From NCBI GenBank assembly GCA_902762905.1, contig CACWQE010000003.1, forward strand, positions 398 to 64,397: a stretch of DNA of 64,000 bases, in the 5' to 3' direction. Positions 15,612 to 24,620 of this stretch are shown in pieces; within the stretch, counting starts at the first letter, position 1; every line of letters begins with the position of its first letter. Source of the DNA: an uncultured Lachnospiraceae bacterium (GTDB lineage Bacteria; Bacillota; Clostridia; Lachnospirales; Lachnospiraceae). The notes below the pieces were generated by a model. That model had not been told where the DNA came from and made no database searches. It saw nothing but the letters and a program-made list of their open reading frames with translations. The position numbers and the translations under genes were made by a program.

Positions 15612-17303
15612 TTAAATCATCCAGAAGTTATCGGTGCAGACGATTCTTCGATAAGTTTCAAACTTGGACCATTTGTTATGGAAGTCCAGACGATTCTCTG
15701 CTGTTACATGAGCATGCTCATATAAGAAGTTATCAAGATCCGCTTCACTTCGAATCTTCAAAGCAAATCCTCTCTCATCTAATACAGGAAGTCCCTGATA
15801 CTGATATTCAGACAATGGGATAATGTCCTGCACCTCCTGATTGCGAATCAGGATAACTGCATTATTATCTACAGCTAAAATATCAAAATAATCCGGATAC
15901 TTAAAACTATCGCCCTCTACCGGCACCTTATCTCCTACATGATATGTCTTATCTGTATTATTTGCCTTTGATAAAAATGCATTCTCTAAATTGAAATAAA
16001 ACTCTTCAAAGATATATCCAGAAGTCTTAATATCATCCTTCTCAAAGTATGGCTTCTCACCTTCTGTATTCACACTCTCAACCACACCACATGCAGAGGT
16101 CATATGAGATACACGATCGATCAGGATGAGTTCCCCTAATGTCTTATTCTTCTTAAATTCGTCTACAACGATAGCCTGTGCAAATTCAATCTGGCATACA
16201 GCAATCTCATTCTTCTCAATGTACTCTGCTTCGATATGTTCTCCAGTGTTGACATCAATCTTATATTCAATGTTTTTGATAATTCCAGGAATCTTCTTCG
16301 CTCCAAGCTTCACCAGATATTCCTTGCCTAGTGCTAATTTATCATCATCCATCCAAAGAAGAGTTGTAGTTACATCCTTTGCTACCGGAAGATCTGCTTT
16401 GTCTGTCAGAACACATCCACGGCTGACATCCACTTCCCGGTCTAACTGAATGGTCACAGCCTGTCCTGCAATTGCCTCATCTACATTTTGATCGCAGTTA
16501 AGAATTCCCTTTACTGTCGCTGTCTCATTACTTGGCAGTGTTGTAATTGTCTGTCCGACTGCAACCTTACCACTCTCAATCTGCCCCTGGAATCCTCTAA
16601 ACTCATGATTTGGACGGCACACACGCTGTACCGGCATATAGAAGATTGCATCCGGTTCATTCTCTGAGACATCCACATTCTCAAGATAGGTCAATAATGG
16701 CTCGCCTGTATACCATGGCATGTTGTCGGACTTTGTTGTCACATTGTCGCCCTCTGTAGCACTAACTGGAATCAGCTTCACATCATACAGATTCAACGCC
16801 TTCGACAACTCCTCAATATCCTTCTCAATCTCCTTGAACCGCTCTTCGCTGTAATCTACAAGATCCATCTTATTGACCGCAAATACAAAATGCTTGATTC
16901 CCATTAAGGCACAGATTCTTGCATGTCTTCTGGTCTGTACCAATACGCCATGCTTAGCATCTACCATAACGATCGCCAACTGTGCGAAAGAAGCACCCAC
17001 CGCCATATTTCTTGTATACTCTTCATGTCCCGGTGTATCTGCCACAATAAAACTCCTGTGATCTGTTGTAAAATAGCGGTATGCTACATCGATCGTAATT
17101 CCCTGTTCTCTCTCTGCCATCAGACCATCTAACAACAAAGAATAATCAATCTCACCACCGCGGGAACCTACTTTACTGTCTAATATCAATGCCTTTTCCT
17201 GATCGGCATATAATAACTTGGAATCATATAAGATATGTCCAATTAATGTTGATTTACCATCATCCACGCTTCCGCATGTAATAAATTTTAATAATCCACT
17301 CAT
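15612..17303 (-). CDS. cysN: Sulfate adenylyltransferase subunit 1 (GTPase)
   Basis: A 563-residue GTPase subunit of ATP sulfurylase, which activates sulfate to adenosine phosphosulfate with CysD; GTP hydrolysis drives the reaction. The G1 loop GSVDDGKSTL (about residues 10-19), DTPGHEEYTRNM and NKMDLVDY motifs are intact, followed by EF-Tu-like beta barrels. The C-terminal 130 or so residues (from about 430) extend past the usual CysN and form an additional domain without APS-kinase motifs. The ATG at 17303 overlaps the cysD end region and is preferred to an upstream in-frame codon at 17369 that would lie inside cysD. Translational coupling with cysD is likely. Confidence 0.94.
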   Translation of the reverse strand: MSGLLKFITCGSVDDGKSTLIGHILYDSKLLYADQEKALILDSKVGSRGGEIDYSLLLDGLMAEREQGITIDVAYRYFTTDHRSFIVADTPGHEEYTRNMAVGASFAQLAIVMVDAKHGVLVQTRRHARICALMGIKHFVFAVNKMDLVDYSEERFKEIEKDIEELSKALNLYDVKLIPVSATEGDNVTTKSDNMPWYTGEPLLTYLENVDVSENEPDAIFYMPVQRVCRPNHEFRGFQGQIESGKVAVGQTITTLPSNETATVKGILNCDQNVDEAIAGQAVTIQLDREVDVSRGCVLTDKADLPVAKDVTTTLLWMDDDKLALGKEYLVKLGAKKIPGIIKNIEYKIDVNTGEHIEAEYIEKNEIAVCQIEFAQAIVVDEFKKNKTLGELILIDRVSHMTSACGVVESVNTEGEKPYFEKDDIKTSGYIFEEFYFNLENAFLSKANNTDKTYHVGDKVPVEGDSFKYPDYFDILAVDNNAVILIRNQEVQDIIPLSEYQYQGLPVLDERGFALKIRSEADLDNFLYEHAHVTAENRLDFHNKWSKFETYRRIVCTDNFWMI

Positions 17304-17304
17304 C

Positions 17305-18207
17305 TTAGAAGTACCCCTCTCTCTTTCTCTTTTCCATACTAGCTGCACCGCCATCTTTATCAATGACACGGCTTGTACGCTCTGATTCTACGGAGCTTAA
17401 TGTCTCTTCTATAATCTCATCCAATGTAGTTGCGGTTGATTCCACACCACCGGACAATGGATAACATCCTAATGTACGGAAACGTACCATTTTCATCTCT
17501 GGCACCTCTCCCGGATTCAAGCGCATACGGTCATCATCCACCATGATGATATTACCATCGCGGTATACAACCGGACGCTCTGCCGCAAAGTAAAGAGGGA
17601 CGATCGGAATATTCTCTCTCTTGATATACTGCCAGATATCCTTCTCTGTCCAGTTTGAGATTGGGAATACACGGATACTCTCTCCCTTATTGATCTCTGT
17701 GTTATATAACTTCCACATCTCCGGTCTCTGGTTCTTTGGATCCCAGGCATGTGCTTCATTACGGAAGGAGAAAATTCTTTCTTTCGCACGGCTCTTCTCC
17801 TCATCACGGCGTCCACCACCAAATGCAGCTGTAAATCCATACTTGTTAAGTGCCTGCTTCAACGCCTGCGTCTTCATGATATCGGTATAACTTGAACCGT
17901 GATCAAATGGGTTAATTCCTCTCTTCACACCATCCTCGTTAATATACTCTAACATCTCAATTCCAAGATCCTTTGCAACCTGATCACGGAACTGGATCAT
18001 TTCCTTAAACTTCCAGGTTGTATTTACATGCAAAAATGGAAACGGTGGTTTCTCCGGATAAAATGCTTTCATTGCCAAATGCAGCATTACCGAACTATCC
18101 TTTCCGATCGAATATAACATTACCGGTTTCTCGCATTCCGCTGCAACCTCCCGGATGATGTAGATCGCTTCTGCTTCTAATTCATCTAAATGTGATAATC
18201 CACTCAT
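17305..18207 (-). CDS. cysD: Sulfate adenylyltransferase subunit 2
   Basis: A 300-residue PP-loop ATP pyrophosphatase-type subunit that forms APS from ATP and sulfate with CysN. The PP-loop [13 protein letters not shown] (residues about 33-45), [28 protein letters not shown] and [12 protein letters not shown] blocks are all present. Length is normal. GGAGTG lies before the ATG. It sits between aprB and cysN in the operon, so the locus encodes sulfate activation followed by APS reduction without an APS kinase step. Confidence 0.96.
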   Translation of the reverse strand: MSGLSHLDELEAEAIYIIREVAAECEKPVMLYSIGKDSSVMLHLAMKAFYPEKPPFPFLHVNTTWKFKEMIQFRDQVAKDLGIEMLEYINEDGVKRGINPFDHGSSYTDIMKTQALKQALNKYGFTAAFGGGRRDEEKSRAKERIFSFRNEAHAWDPKNQRPEMWKLYNTEINKGESIRVFPISNWTEKDIWQYIKRENIPIVPLYFAAERPVVYRDGNIIMVDDDRMRLNPGEVPEMKMVRFRTLGCYPLSGGVESTATTLDEIIEETLSSVESERTSRVIDKDGGAASMEKRKREGYF

Positions 18208-18231
18208 TTTCTTTCACTCCTATTCTTTGTA

Positions 18232-18543
18232 TTAATATTGATTCGAATTCCTTCGATCGACATCAATTGTCTCTATGCTTCCATCGGTCTTATGTATGTT
18301 CCAATGGAGGATATCTCCCTCGGATGTGACATTCATCACACTTCCATTACCTCCAATGTCTGCCCCTAAGAAGAATTCTATTGCTCCGACCGGACACTCC
18401 TTGACGCAGGATACACAACCCCAGCAGTCTCTTGGATAGTCCATGTTCGCCTTCTCATCTTTCAGAGAGATCAATGTGCCCGGACACACCTGCGTACATC
18501 GTCCACAGGCAATACATTTGTCCTTGTTAATTCGTATGCTCAT
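18232..18543 (-). CDS. aprB: Adenylylsulfate reductase beta subunit-like ferredoxin
   Basis: A 103-residue iron-sulfur protein with two 4Fe-4S motifs, CIACGRCTQVCPGTL and CWGCVSCVKECPVGAI, in the arrangement of the AprB electron-transfer subunit. It passes electrons to the flavin of AprA for APS reduction to sulfite and AMP. It is shorter than dissimilatory AprB (about 150 residues), lacking most of the C-terminal tail that wraps around AprA. ATG 18543 with AAGGAGGG five bases upstream is chosen; a GTG six bases earlier is also in frame. The start overlaps the end of aprA, implying coupled translation. Confidence 0.88.
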   Translation of the reverse strand: MSIRINKDKCIACGRCTQVCPGTLISLKDEKANMDYPRDCWGCVSCVKECPVGAIEFFLGADIGGNGSVMNVTSEGDILHWNIHKTDGSIETIDVDRRNSNQY

Positions 18544-20227
18544 ATTCACCCTCCTTTACAATATCCCGCCAGATCAGTTCGATCCGACCATCCCGCATCC
18601 GGGAATTGAGATAACGGTAATATGCCTCATCCGTTTCCGGATAATCCTGATTCTCATTAAATGCATGCCATCGCGTCTCTTTTCTTCCACGTAAATGTGC
18701 AATCAACGACTTACAGACGACTAAACGTTCTTTCAATTCGTAGGCAAATAGTAATTCATGCATATCCCTTGCCCCGATATGATCTGTGAGTGCAATGATC
18801 TGGTCGATCTTCTCATCTGCTAACTGCAATTGATTCTCATTGTATTGGTAACCCGTTGCGATTCCTCCTGCATACTCATCCATGACCTTCTGCATGGCTT
18901 CTTCTAATTCTTCTATTGTAAATGCAGGCTGTTCGGTTGCCCGGATCTTCTCATATTCCAATAAGGTTCGATTCGCATTTTCCTGTAAGAAGGCAGGATC
19001 CGAAGGAATCCATTCTTCCCTGTTTTCCTCTAATCTTCTTATGATATCTACCGCAGCAATCTCACCTTCTGCCAAAGCACCTGTTACATACTTCTGTGGA
19101 CATCCACCGGCAACATCTCCCGCTGCATACAAGCCATGAATCGTTGTCTGCCGGTTCGTATCTACCCAGAATCCACTTGCGGTATGACCACCCACAATAT
19201 ACGGTTCCGTTCCCTGAATCTCCACATCCTGCTCCTTTGGCATCTTACCTGTCTCAATCCATCGCAATGTCTGGCTTGGTGCCATGTTAAGATATGCCTT
19301 TAACAATTCTTCATTCTGCTTGTCTGTAATACCGCTTGTCTGTAAGTAACACGGCCCATGTCCTAACTGATTCTCCCGAACCGTTCCGTATACTCTCTCA
19401 CTTGTCGTCAGACCATAATGCTTCTCATACACGGTGCCTCTCGAATTCACCTGTTTCGCTCCGACTCCCTGTGCAATCGTTCCGGTCGGTGCGATCGTAT
19501 CCTTACACCGCAGTGCAATAAACCGCATCTCAAAGGAAGTCATCTCTGCGCCGGCCCGGATTCCCATTGCATATCCTGCCCCGGTATTAAATGGCGGATA
19601 CCACATCTTATGTCTGGAAAATCCCGGATTGTTCGGTCGATATAAGCCAGCCGCCCCACCGGTTGCAATCAATACTGCATTGGCATGAATCTCATAGGCA
19701 ACCTCATCCGTGACCGAAAAACCAACCGCTCCATACACCCGGTTATCCTCTACCAACAAGTCCGTAATATTGATATGGTTAAGCACCTCTACCCGTTCCG
19801 CCTCTTCGACGGCTTTCGCAAGAATCGGCTTGAAATTCTCTCCGTTAATCTTAATATTCCGATTGCCTCTGGCTACATAATCACCGTTCTCATCCTTCAG
19901 GATCACCAGACCTAACCGCTCCATATCCTCCGTTACTTCATTAAAATGCTCTGCTGCCGTCAACAGCAGATCCCCTCTTACTATCCCTGCTGCATCCTTT
20001 GTCGCATAATCTACATAATCCTGTGGAACATGTCCTTTCGTTATGTATGCGTTAATCGCATTCACGCCTGCCGCTAAGCAACCGCTTCTCTTAATATTCG
20101 CTTTCTCAGCTATCAAAACTGACAGATTCGAATTCCGGCTGATGGTCAGTGCTGCGTAGCAGCCAGCCGTTCCACCACCAACGATCAGCACATCTGTCTG
20201 AATCCGTCTGACTTGTAATCTCTCCAC
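18527..20227 (-). CDS. aprA: Adenylylsulfate reductase alpha subunit (assimilatory type)
   Basis: A 566-residue FAD-dependent subunit of the fumarate reductase/succinate dehydrogenase flavoprotein family. The N-terminal dinucleotide fold VLIVGGGTAGCYAAL (residues 12-26), the RSGCLAAGVNA segment and the C-terminal TASGFWVDTNRQTTIHGLYAAGDVAGG block are AprA-like. It reduces APS to sulfite. It is roughly 80-100 residues shorter than AprA of sulfate respirers and is coupled to CysDN rather than to Sat/QmoABC, so assimilation is the likely role. The start is GTG. It heads the operon behind a strong sigma-A promoter. Confidence 0.9.
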   Translation of the reverse strand: MERLQVRRIQTDVLIVGGGTAGCYAALTISRNSNLSVLIAEKANIKRSGCLAAGVNAINAYITKGHVPQDYVDYATKDAAGIVRGDLLLTAAEHFNEVTEDMERLGLVILKDENGDYVARGNRNIKINGENFKPILAKAVEEAERVEVLNHINITDLLVEDNRVYGAVGFSVTDEVAYEIHANAVLIATGGAAGLYRPNNPGFSRHKMWYPPFNTGAGYAMGIRAGAEMTSFEMRFIALRCKDTIAPTGTIAQGVGAKQVNSRGTVYEKHYGLTTSERVYGTVRENQLGHGPCYLQTSGITDKQNEELLKAYLNMAPSQTLRWIETGKMPKEQDVEIQGTEPYIVGGHTASGFWVDTNRQTTIHGLYAAGDVAGGCPQKYVTGALAEGEIAAVDIIRRLEENREEWIPSDPAFLQENANRTLLEYEKIRATEQPAFTIEELEEAMQKVMDEYAGGIATGYQYNENQLQLADEKIDQIIALTDHIGARDMHELLFAYELKERLVVCKSLIAHLRGRKETRWHAFNENQDYPETDEAYYRYLNSRMRDGRIELIWRDIVKEGEYEHTN

Positions 20228-20259
20228 GGTATCTCATATCCTTTCCTCATGTTAGGTGC

Positions 20260-20288
20260 ATTATAACACCTATTTCCCTATTTGTAAA
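20260..20288 (-). promoter_or_regulatory. Sigma-A promoter of the aprA-aprB-cysD-cysN-rrf2 operon
   Basis: On the minus strand TTTACA (20283-20288), 17 bases, TATAAT (20260-20265). Around the -35 and spacer are CCTATT and AATAGG arms (about 20267-20301), a possible dyad for the Rrf2 regulator encoded at the operon end. The operator is inference. Confidence 0.7.
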
Positions 20289-20320
20289 GTAGGTTAATAG
20301 GAAAAGTAGAAATAAGAAAT

Positions 20321-20343
20321 GCCCCTTGCACAATGCAAGAGGC
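20321..20343 (-). terminator. Probable terminator after cysQ
   Basis: On the minus strand the hairpin with arms CTTGCA and TGCAAG plus flanking GCC/GGC pairs lies ten bases after the cysQ stop codon and is followed by a T-rich but interrupted tract. Confidence 0.5.
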
Positions 20344-20353
20344 AAATTCTGTT

Positions 20354-21136
20354 CTATACCCATATATTTTCTGTACGATTAACGATAAAAAATCCCTTTT
20401 CATTTAAGGTGTTATCCCGGTTATATAACATCTCACTACCATCCATCTGTCGGAATACTGCTCCCGCCTGCTCTGCAATACACTGCATAGCTGCAGTATC
20501 CCACTCACAAGTCAGGCCAAACCGGTAATAGATATCCGCTTTTCCTTCCGCTACCATGCATCCCTTCAGTGAACTTCCTGCGGATATGGTTTTCCCAATT
20601 ACCTCTTTGTGTGCTTCAATCAGGTTTGTTTCCTTTTCTGAGGAATGTGACTTGCTGCCAACCCAGATAAGGTCTGTTCTTTTATCCGATACTTCTAACT
20701 TGCGAGTCTGTCCCGTCTCACCGCTTGTCTTATACGCCCCAGATTCTGTCGATGCGTAATACAGATCCCTTGTTACGGGAACATATATCACGCCAACCAC
20801 CGGATGTTGTTCATAAGTCAATGCAATATTCACTGTAAATTGTCCATTTCGCTTCACAAATTCTTTGGTTCCGTCCAATGGATCTACAATGAAACAATAT
20901 GGATTCTGCCGCCTTGCTTTATCATCCTTCACCTCTTCCGAAAGAATCGCATACTCTGGAAATGCTTTCGCCAACCCCTCTACAATCACCGCATTTGCCT
21001 GACGATCCGCCTGTGTAAGCGGCGACTCATCCTCCTTGTAATCCACCTCAAAATCCGTCTGGTAGATCTCCATAATTACCTTACCTGCCTCTACCGCTAA
21101 TCGTTTCATTACTTCTAACACTTTTGTCTGGTTCAT
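20354..21136 (-). CDS. cysQ: 3'(2'),5'-bisphosphate nucleotidase
   Basis: A 260-residue inositol-monophosphatase-fold phosphatase. The metal site is visible as ILSEEVKDD and DPLDGTKEFVKRNGQFTVNIAL, with the C-terminal CEWDTAAMQCIAEQAGA block. CysQ removes a phosphate from 3'-phosphoadenosine 5'-phosphate, a by-product of sulfation or PAPS chemistry. Because the adjacent pathway reduces APS directly, its substrate here may be PAP from other reactions or PAPS/APS control. GGAG precedes ATG 21136 by eight bases; an in-frame codon 36 bases upstream lies inside the previous gene. It follows the deacetylase gene by 17 bases. Confidence 0.9.
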   Translation of the reverse strand: MNQTKVLEVMKRLAVEAGKVIMEIYQTDFEVDYKEDESPLTQADRQANAVIVEGLAKAFPEYAILSEEVKDDKARRQNPYCFIVDPLDGTKEFVKRNGQFTVNIALTYEQHPVVGVIYVPVTRDLYYASTESGAYKTSGETGQTRKLEVSDKRTDLIWVGSKSHSSEKETNLIEAHKEVIGKTISAGSSLKGCMVAEGKADIYYRFGLTCEWDTAAMQCIAEQAGAVFRQMDGSEMLYNRDNTLNEKGFFIVNRTENIWV

Positions 21137-21153
21137 ATTCTTCTCCTTATCCC

Positions 21154-22110
21154 TCAAATTATCTCCTGCCAATGATTGCTCTTTGGAGGAAAATCATTGG
21201 TATCCAGTCTTGGCAGCAGCATTGGATCATCTACATCCAGATCTGCATGCCGTGCTTCCACAGAAATCCCTAACACGCATCCAAGATCCCTGGCACATTG
21301 TACCACTTCCTCATTGTATCCCCCGTACGGGTAATTCATAACCAGATAGTCTTTGTCCATCACCGACTCAAAATACCGCATACCATTCACTATATCTTCC
21401 CTCATCTTGTCTGCCGGTAAATGATTCAGCCAATAATGCCGTTCTCCATGTAACCCAAAGAACATTCCTGCTGCTTTCATTTCCTGAATCTGTGTCAGGT
21501 TCATATATAACTGCCTTGAAAACTCTGCCTCCGATACCCCGACTGCTTTCTCAAACAATTCACCTACGATCTTACCCCGCAGCTCCTCATCCAGATAAGA
21601 CTGCAATAACCGCTTTACAAATATGACTTCTTTCGGATCCCAGCGATTCGCAACTGCCAGCTTGTCAAACATCACCTCATCCGGTTCAATCTGCCAGCCT
21701 TCCTTACGATAACGGGCTAATAATCCATAAATTTCTGGCAATAATTCTTCTATATCCACACACGCCAATATGAAATGTATCTTATTCACATCCAGTACTT
21801 TTTCATACTGTAAGATCCCCGATGGCACAAAAAAGGAACCCTGCATACCATATTCTTTCAACACAGGAAATACATACTGATAATGATCCATATATCCATC
21901 ATCAAAAGTAAGAAGCATGGCATGTTCCGGCAACTGTCGTTTCTCCCGAACCGCATCAATCACCTCTTCCATCGTTATGACATGAAAATTGTCTCTGAAA
22001 AATGCAATCTGCTCCTTAAACAAGTCAAATTCCAATCCTTTGATTCCCGGATATGCACTGTCTTTAATTGGGCGAACATAGTGATACATTACGATTGATA
22101 ATTGGTTCAC
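21154..22110 (-). CDS. Polysaccharide deacetylase family protein
   Basis: A 318-residue NodB-type carbohydrate esterase family 4 protein. The metal-binding motif LLTFDDGYMDHYQYVFPVL (near residue 65) is intact, and FGLHGERHYWLNHLP supplies the second histidine site (H-x3-H form). It lacks a signal peptide, so it may act inside the cell or be unusual in location. The start is GTG with AAGGA upstream. Middle residues 100-190 form a family-specific insert. Substrates could be a surface polysaccharide or lipid-linked sugar; it is in an operon with cysQ, and a GT2 gene lies further along on the other strand. Confidence 0.85.
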   Translation of the reverse strand: MNQLSIVMYHYVRPIKDSAYPGIKGLEFDLFKEQIAFFRDNFHVITMEEVIDAVREKRQLPEHAMLLTFDDGYMDHYQYVFPVLKEYGMQGSFFVPSGILQYEKVLDVNKIHFILACVDIEELLPEIYGLLARYRKEGWQIEPDEVMFDKLAVANRWDPKEVIFVKRLLQSYLDEELRGKIVGELFEKAVGVSEAEFSRQLYMNLTQIQEMKAAGMFFGLHGERHYWLNHLPADKMREDIVNGMRYFESVMDKDYLVMNYPYGGYNEEVVQCARDLGCVLGISVEARHADLDVDDPMLLPRLDTNDFPPKSNHWQEII

Positions 22111-22170
22111 TTTTGTTATCCTTTCTATATTCTTTTAAATAATCCGTTCATATATCTCCAAATATTTTGC

Positions 22171-22195
22171 AAAAAGCCGCATATAATATGCGACT
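22171..22195 (-). terminator. Intrinsic terminator after the Rpn-like gene
   Basis: On the minus strand GTCGCATATTATATGCGGC forms a hairpin followed by TTTTT, nine bases after the stop codon of the gene at 22204. A TTTTA run on the other side makes it usable in both directions. Confidence 0.8.
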
Positions 22196-22203
22196 TTTAT
22201 TCT

Positions 22204-23193
22204 TTACTTCCAATAACGCTCCAGCAATTGTTCTGCTTCTTCCTTTGTAACATGCAAGTTCTCTATCAAATACTTCTCTGTTGCCTGTCTCGTCTTTCCC
22301 ATGTTCTTACAACAGATAATCTGACCCTCTGCCAATCCTTCTTCTCTTCCCTCGGCTCTTCCCTCGGCTCTTCCCTCAGCTCTTCCTTCGGCTCTTCCCT
22401 CTTCTCGTCCTTCGGCTCTTCCTTCGGCTCTTCCTTCGGCTCTTCCTTCGGCTCTTCCTTCGGCCCGTCCTTCTTCTCTGCTGTCTTCCCGTTCTAACAT
22501 CAATTGTCTGTCAAATGTATAATCTAACTTAACCACTTTCACCACCTCCGAACGGTGTTCCATTAGGAAACTACGCAACACATTCTCCTCAATACAACGG
22601 TCAATCGCCGTCTCAATCGAATGTTCTAATTGCTCATATCCATTAATCCGGTGATTCTCCCTCACATAATCTACAAAAGTCATATATTCCTTTAAAAACG
22701 GACACTTCTCTAATAATTCCCGGTTCTTTCCATAATTAATGTTATATACTGTGCATACCAGTTCAATCTCCGGATGTTCCATTGGATGTTCAAATGCATC
22801 CGACAACCGCAATTCATACTGTTCCGGCTGTTTTTCCTCTCCATTATAAAAAACTGCAAACCTTGGAGTAGGAATCTTGATCAGTTTCCTGCCATACAGA
22901 TTCTTGTTCTTCAACATGCCTTCTAATATGATTGTAAAGTAGATCAGACTTCTGACCGGCATATTCGGGCATATCGTCGACTGATGCTCATATATACTCA
23001 GATTCATATCCAACACAAACGAAGCATCATTGTGCACTGTCAGTGAAATTCCTCTATCCAATGTACACATCTCTACAAGTCCCGGATCTGTATAGTTCGA
23101 ATGATTCATTGCGTTATAAAGACTTAACGCATTATCCGGATCCTCCATCAACATACTAAATACATCGCTTTTGTACTCTCTGTTACCTGTCAT
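22204..23193 (-). CDS. Rpn-like PD-(D/E)XK nuclease-family protein with EGRA repeats
   Basis: A 329-residue member of the Rpn/PDDEXK transposase-nuclease group (PF12784-like). Residues 1-235 carry the nuclease fold with VLDMNLSIYEHQST and NMPVRSLIYF, the usual active-site neighbourhood. From about residue 240 a tandem EGRA/EGRE repeat forms a charged helical arm, followed by a C-terminal segment with ATEKYL-x7-TKEEAEQLLE. These proteins are multi-copy in Lachnospiraceae and have been linked to RecA-independent recombination in E. coli; the role in Firmicutes is unknown. ATG has AAGGAGGA upstream and its own terminator. Confidence 0.85.
   Translation of the reverse strand: MTGNREYKSDVFSMLMEDPDNALSLYNAMNHSNYTDPGLVEMCTLDRGISLTVHNDASFVLDMNLSIYEHQSTICPNMPVRSLIYFTIILEGMLKNKNLYGRKLIKIPTPRFAVFYNGEEKQPEQYELRLSDAFEHPMEHPEIELVCTVYNINYGKNRELLEKCPFLKEYMTFVDYVRENHRINGYEQLEHSIETAIDRCIEENVLRSFLMEHRSEVVKVVKLDYTFDRQLMLEREDSREEGRAEGRAEGRAEGRAEGRAEGREEGRAEGRAEGRAEGRAEGREEGLAEGQIICCKNMGKTRQATEKYLIENLHVTKEEAEQLLERYWK
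22340..22476. repeat. 12-bp tandem repeat encoding EGRA units
   Basis: About eleven imperfect 12-bp units of the form CTTCCTTCGGCT on the plus strand encode EGRA or EGRE in the Rpn-like protein. Such repeats are prone to length change by slippage. The unit is too short, and lacks spacers, to be CRISPR. Confidence 0.85.
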
Positions 23194-23545
23194 AATTGTT
23201 CCTCCTTTGTTATAGCAGGAACAAGCAATGTAATATCAAATATACAATCCCATCTTCAAAAATTCCTGCCATATAAAAATAATGTGAAATGAAAGCATGA
23301 ATTTTCGAGATAATTGAATAAAACTAAATGATAACGATACAGTATGCAGCATCAAGGCCATACCTAATATGAAAAATAATGCTTCCCCTATATAGTAACA
23401 TTGGCACCAAACAAATGCAAGATTAAATACTTTAGGCATTATATAAATTCAAAATATTTTTCTCATTTACAACAAAATATGCTACAATAAATGGATAAAA
23501 TCAACCGTTATTATACGAACCTATCAAACACACGAGGAGACTTCT
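23194..23545. other. AT-rich intergenic region with extended -10 promoter for the GT2 gene
   Basis: About 350 AT-rich bases with no supported gene. A hydrophobic minus-strand reading frame at 23236-23439 lacks a ribosome binding site. The best promoter for the downstream glycosyltransferase is an extended -10, TG-C-TACAAT at 23480-23488, with no clear -35. Confidence 0.45.
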
Positions 23546-24589
23546 ATGGAAAAACAAATAAGTATTATTATTCCCTGCTATAACGTTGAGACGTATATTG
23601 ATCGATGTTTTCAAAGTCTGAAACAGCAGACACTTGGCTTTGATCACATGGAACTCATCTTTGTAAATGATGCCTCTACTGATCACACGCTGGATAAACT
23701 GACCAACTTGGAATCCCAATATCCTGACAACATTATCGTAATCAATTTTACAGAGAACCGTAGGCAGGGCACCGCCCGTAATGTCGCATTAGAATATGCT
23801 TCTGCCTCATATATTGGATATGTAGATTCGGATGACTGGGTGGAACCAACTATGTTTGAGAAAATGCTTATAGCTATTAAACAATATAACTGTGATTTTG
23901 TAGAATGTCGCTGGGATCTTGCAAAAGATATGAAACATGCAAGTCCGATCAAGAAATTAGGGCAACCTGGTTACTATGACTTATCAAACCCGGACACTAG
24001 AATGCATTTCATTGGTACACAGATTGGCTTAACAGCTCTTTGGAATAAAGTATTTAAGAAATCCTTTTTGATCGATCACGACATATTCTGTCCGGAGCAA
24101 ATTCGGTATGAGGATATTTTCTTCTGTTATCTTGCATTTTTGTATGCCCAATCCTACTATCGTCTGGATGATGTTCTTTACCATTATTTTGTAAATCCAA
24201 CAGGAACTGTCCAAAGAAGAAAACAAGAGTACCAGTTTGACAAAATGGACATTGCCCTCGGTTTTTTAAAGACATGTCAGGCACGAGGACTTTATAATGC
24301 AAGCCTGCAAAACAAAAATGCAATCGACTGGATGTTTTTAGAAAAATACTATGTATATATGCTATGGGAAGTATTTGAAGAATTCCCAGAACGTTCTTAC
24401 TCCTGCTATTTGCAGATGCAACAAACCATCCGTGAATTAATCCCTGATTATAAGACAAATCCCTATCGCCAATGGGAAAGCAATGCCTTCGATGATGTCA
24501 TGTTAAAACTTGTTGAATACAATCTCGATGAATCCACTTTCAATGATCTTAAAAATGAACTACTAACAAAATTCCAGACAACCTGTTAG
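23546..24589 (+). CDS. Family 2 glycosyltransferase
   Basis: A 347-residue GT-A fold inverting glycosyltransferase. The N-terminal ISIIIPCYNVETYIDRC, the nucleotide-binding FVNDASTDHT, and the metal motif YVDSDDW (near residue 95) are intact. The C-terminal 120 residues form a helical acceptor part. It transfers a sugar from a nucleotide donor to an unknown acceptor. ACGAGGAG precedes the ATG. It stands at the left edge of the modification island that also holds nonulosonate and Maf genes, which suggests a role in extending a flagellar or surface glycan, but teichoic or capsular glycan is also possible. The stop codon lies in the loop of a 13-bp hairpin. Confidence 0.9.
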   Translation: MEKQISIIIPCYNVETYIDRCFQSLKQQTLGFDHMELIFVNDASTDHTLDKLTNLESQYPDNIIVINFTENRRQGTARNVALEYASASYIGYVDSDDWVEPTMFEKMLIAIKQYNCDFVECRWDLAKDMKHASPIKKLGQPGYYDLSNPDTRMHFIGTQIGLTALWNKVFKKSFLIDHDIFCPEQIRYEDIFFCYLAFLYAQSYYRLDDVLYHYFVNPTGTVQRRKQEYQFDKMDIALGFLKTCQARGLYNASLQNKNAIDWMFLEKYYVYMLWEVFEEFPERSYSCYLQMQQTIRELIPDYKTNPYRQWESNAFDDVMLKLVEYNLDESTFNDLKNELLTKFQTTC

Positions 24590-24602
24590 GGTTGTCTGGA
24601 AT
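24571..24602 (+). terminator. 13-bp hairpin across the GT2 stop codon
   Basis: ATTCCAGACAACC (24571-24583) pairs perfectly with GGTTGTCTGGAAT (24590-24602), leaving the stop codon TAG in the six-base loop. The trailing sequence lacks a strong T-run, so it may be an RNA-stabilising hairpin rather than a classical terminator. Confidence 0.55.
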
Positions 24603-24620
24603 AAGTTAATCTATAATTGC

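Noticed and set aside
18527..20227. Dissimilatory sulfate respiration locus
   Set aside because: AprA and AprB are shortened, Sat, Qmo and Dsr genes are absent and CysDN is present, so assimilation is the better reading.
22340..22476. Regular short repeats that could suggest a CRISPR array
   Set aside because: Units are 12 bp, contiguous without spacers, and encode EGRA in a continuous gene.
23236..23439. 67-codon hydrophobic minus-strand frame between the Rpn-like and GT2 genes
   Set aside because: No ribosome binding site, no start context, and composition follows AT-rich DNA.
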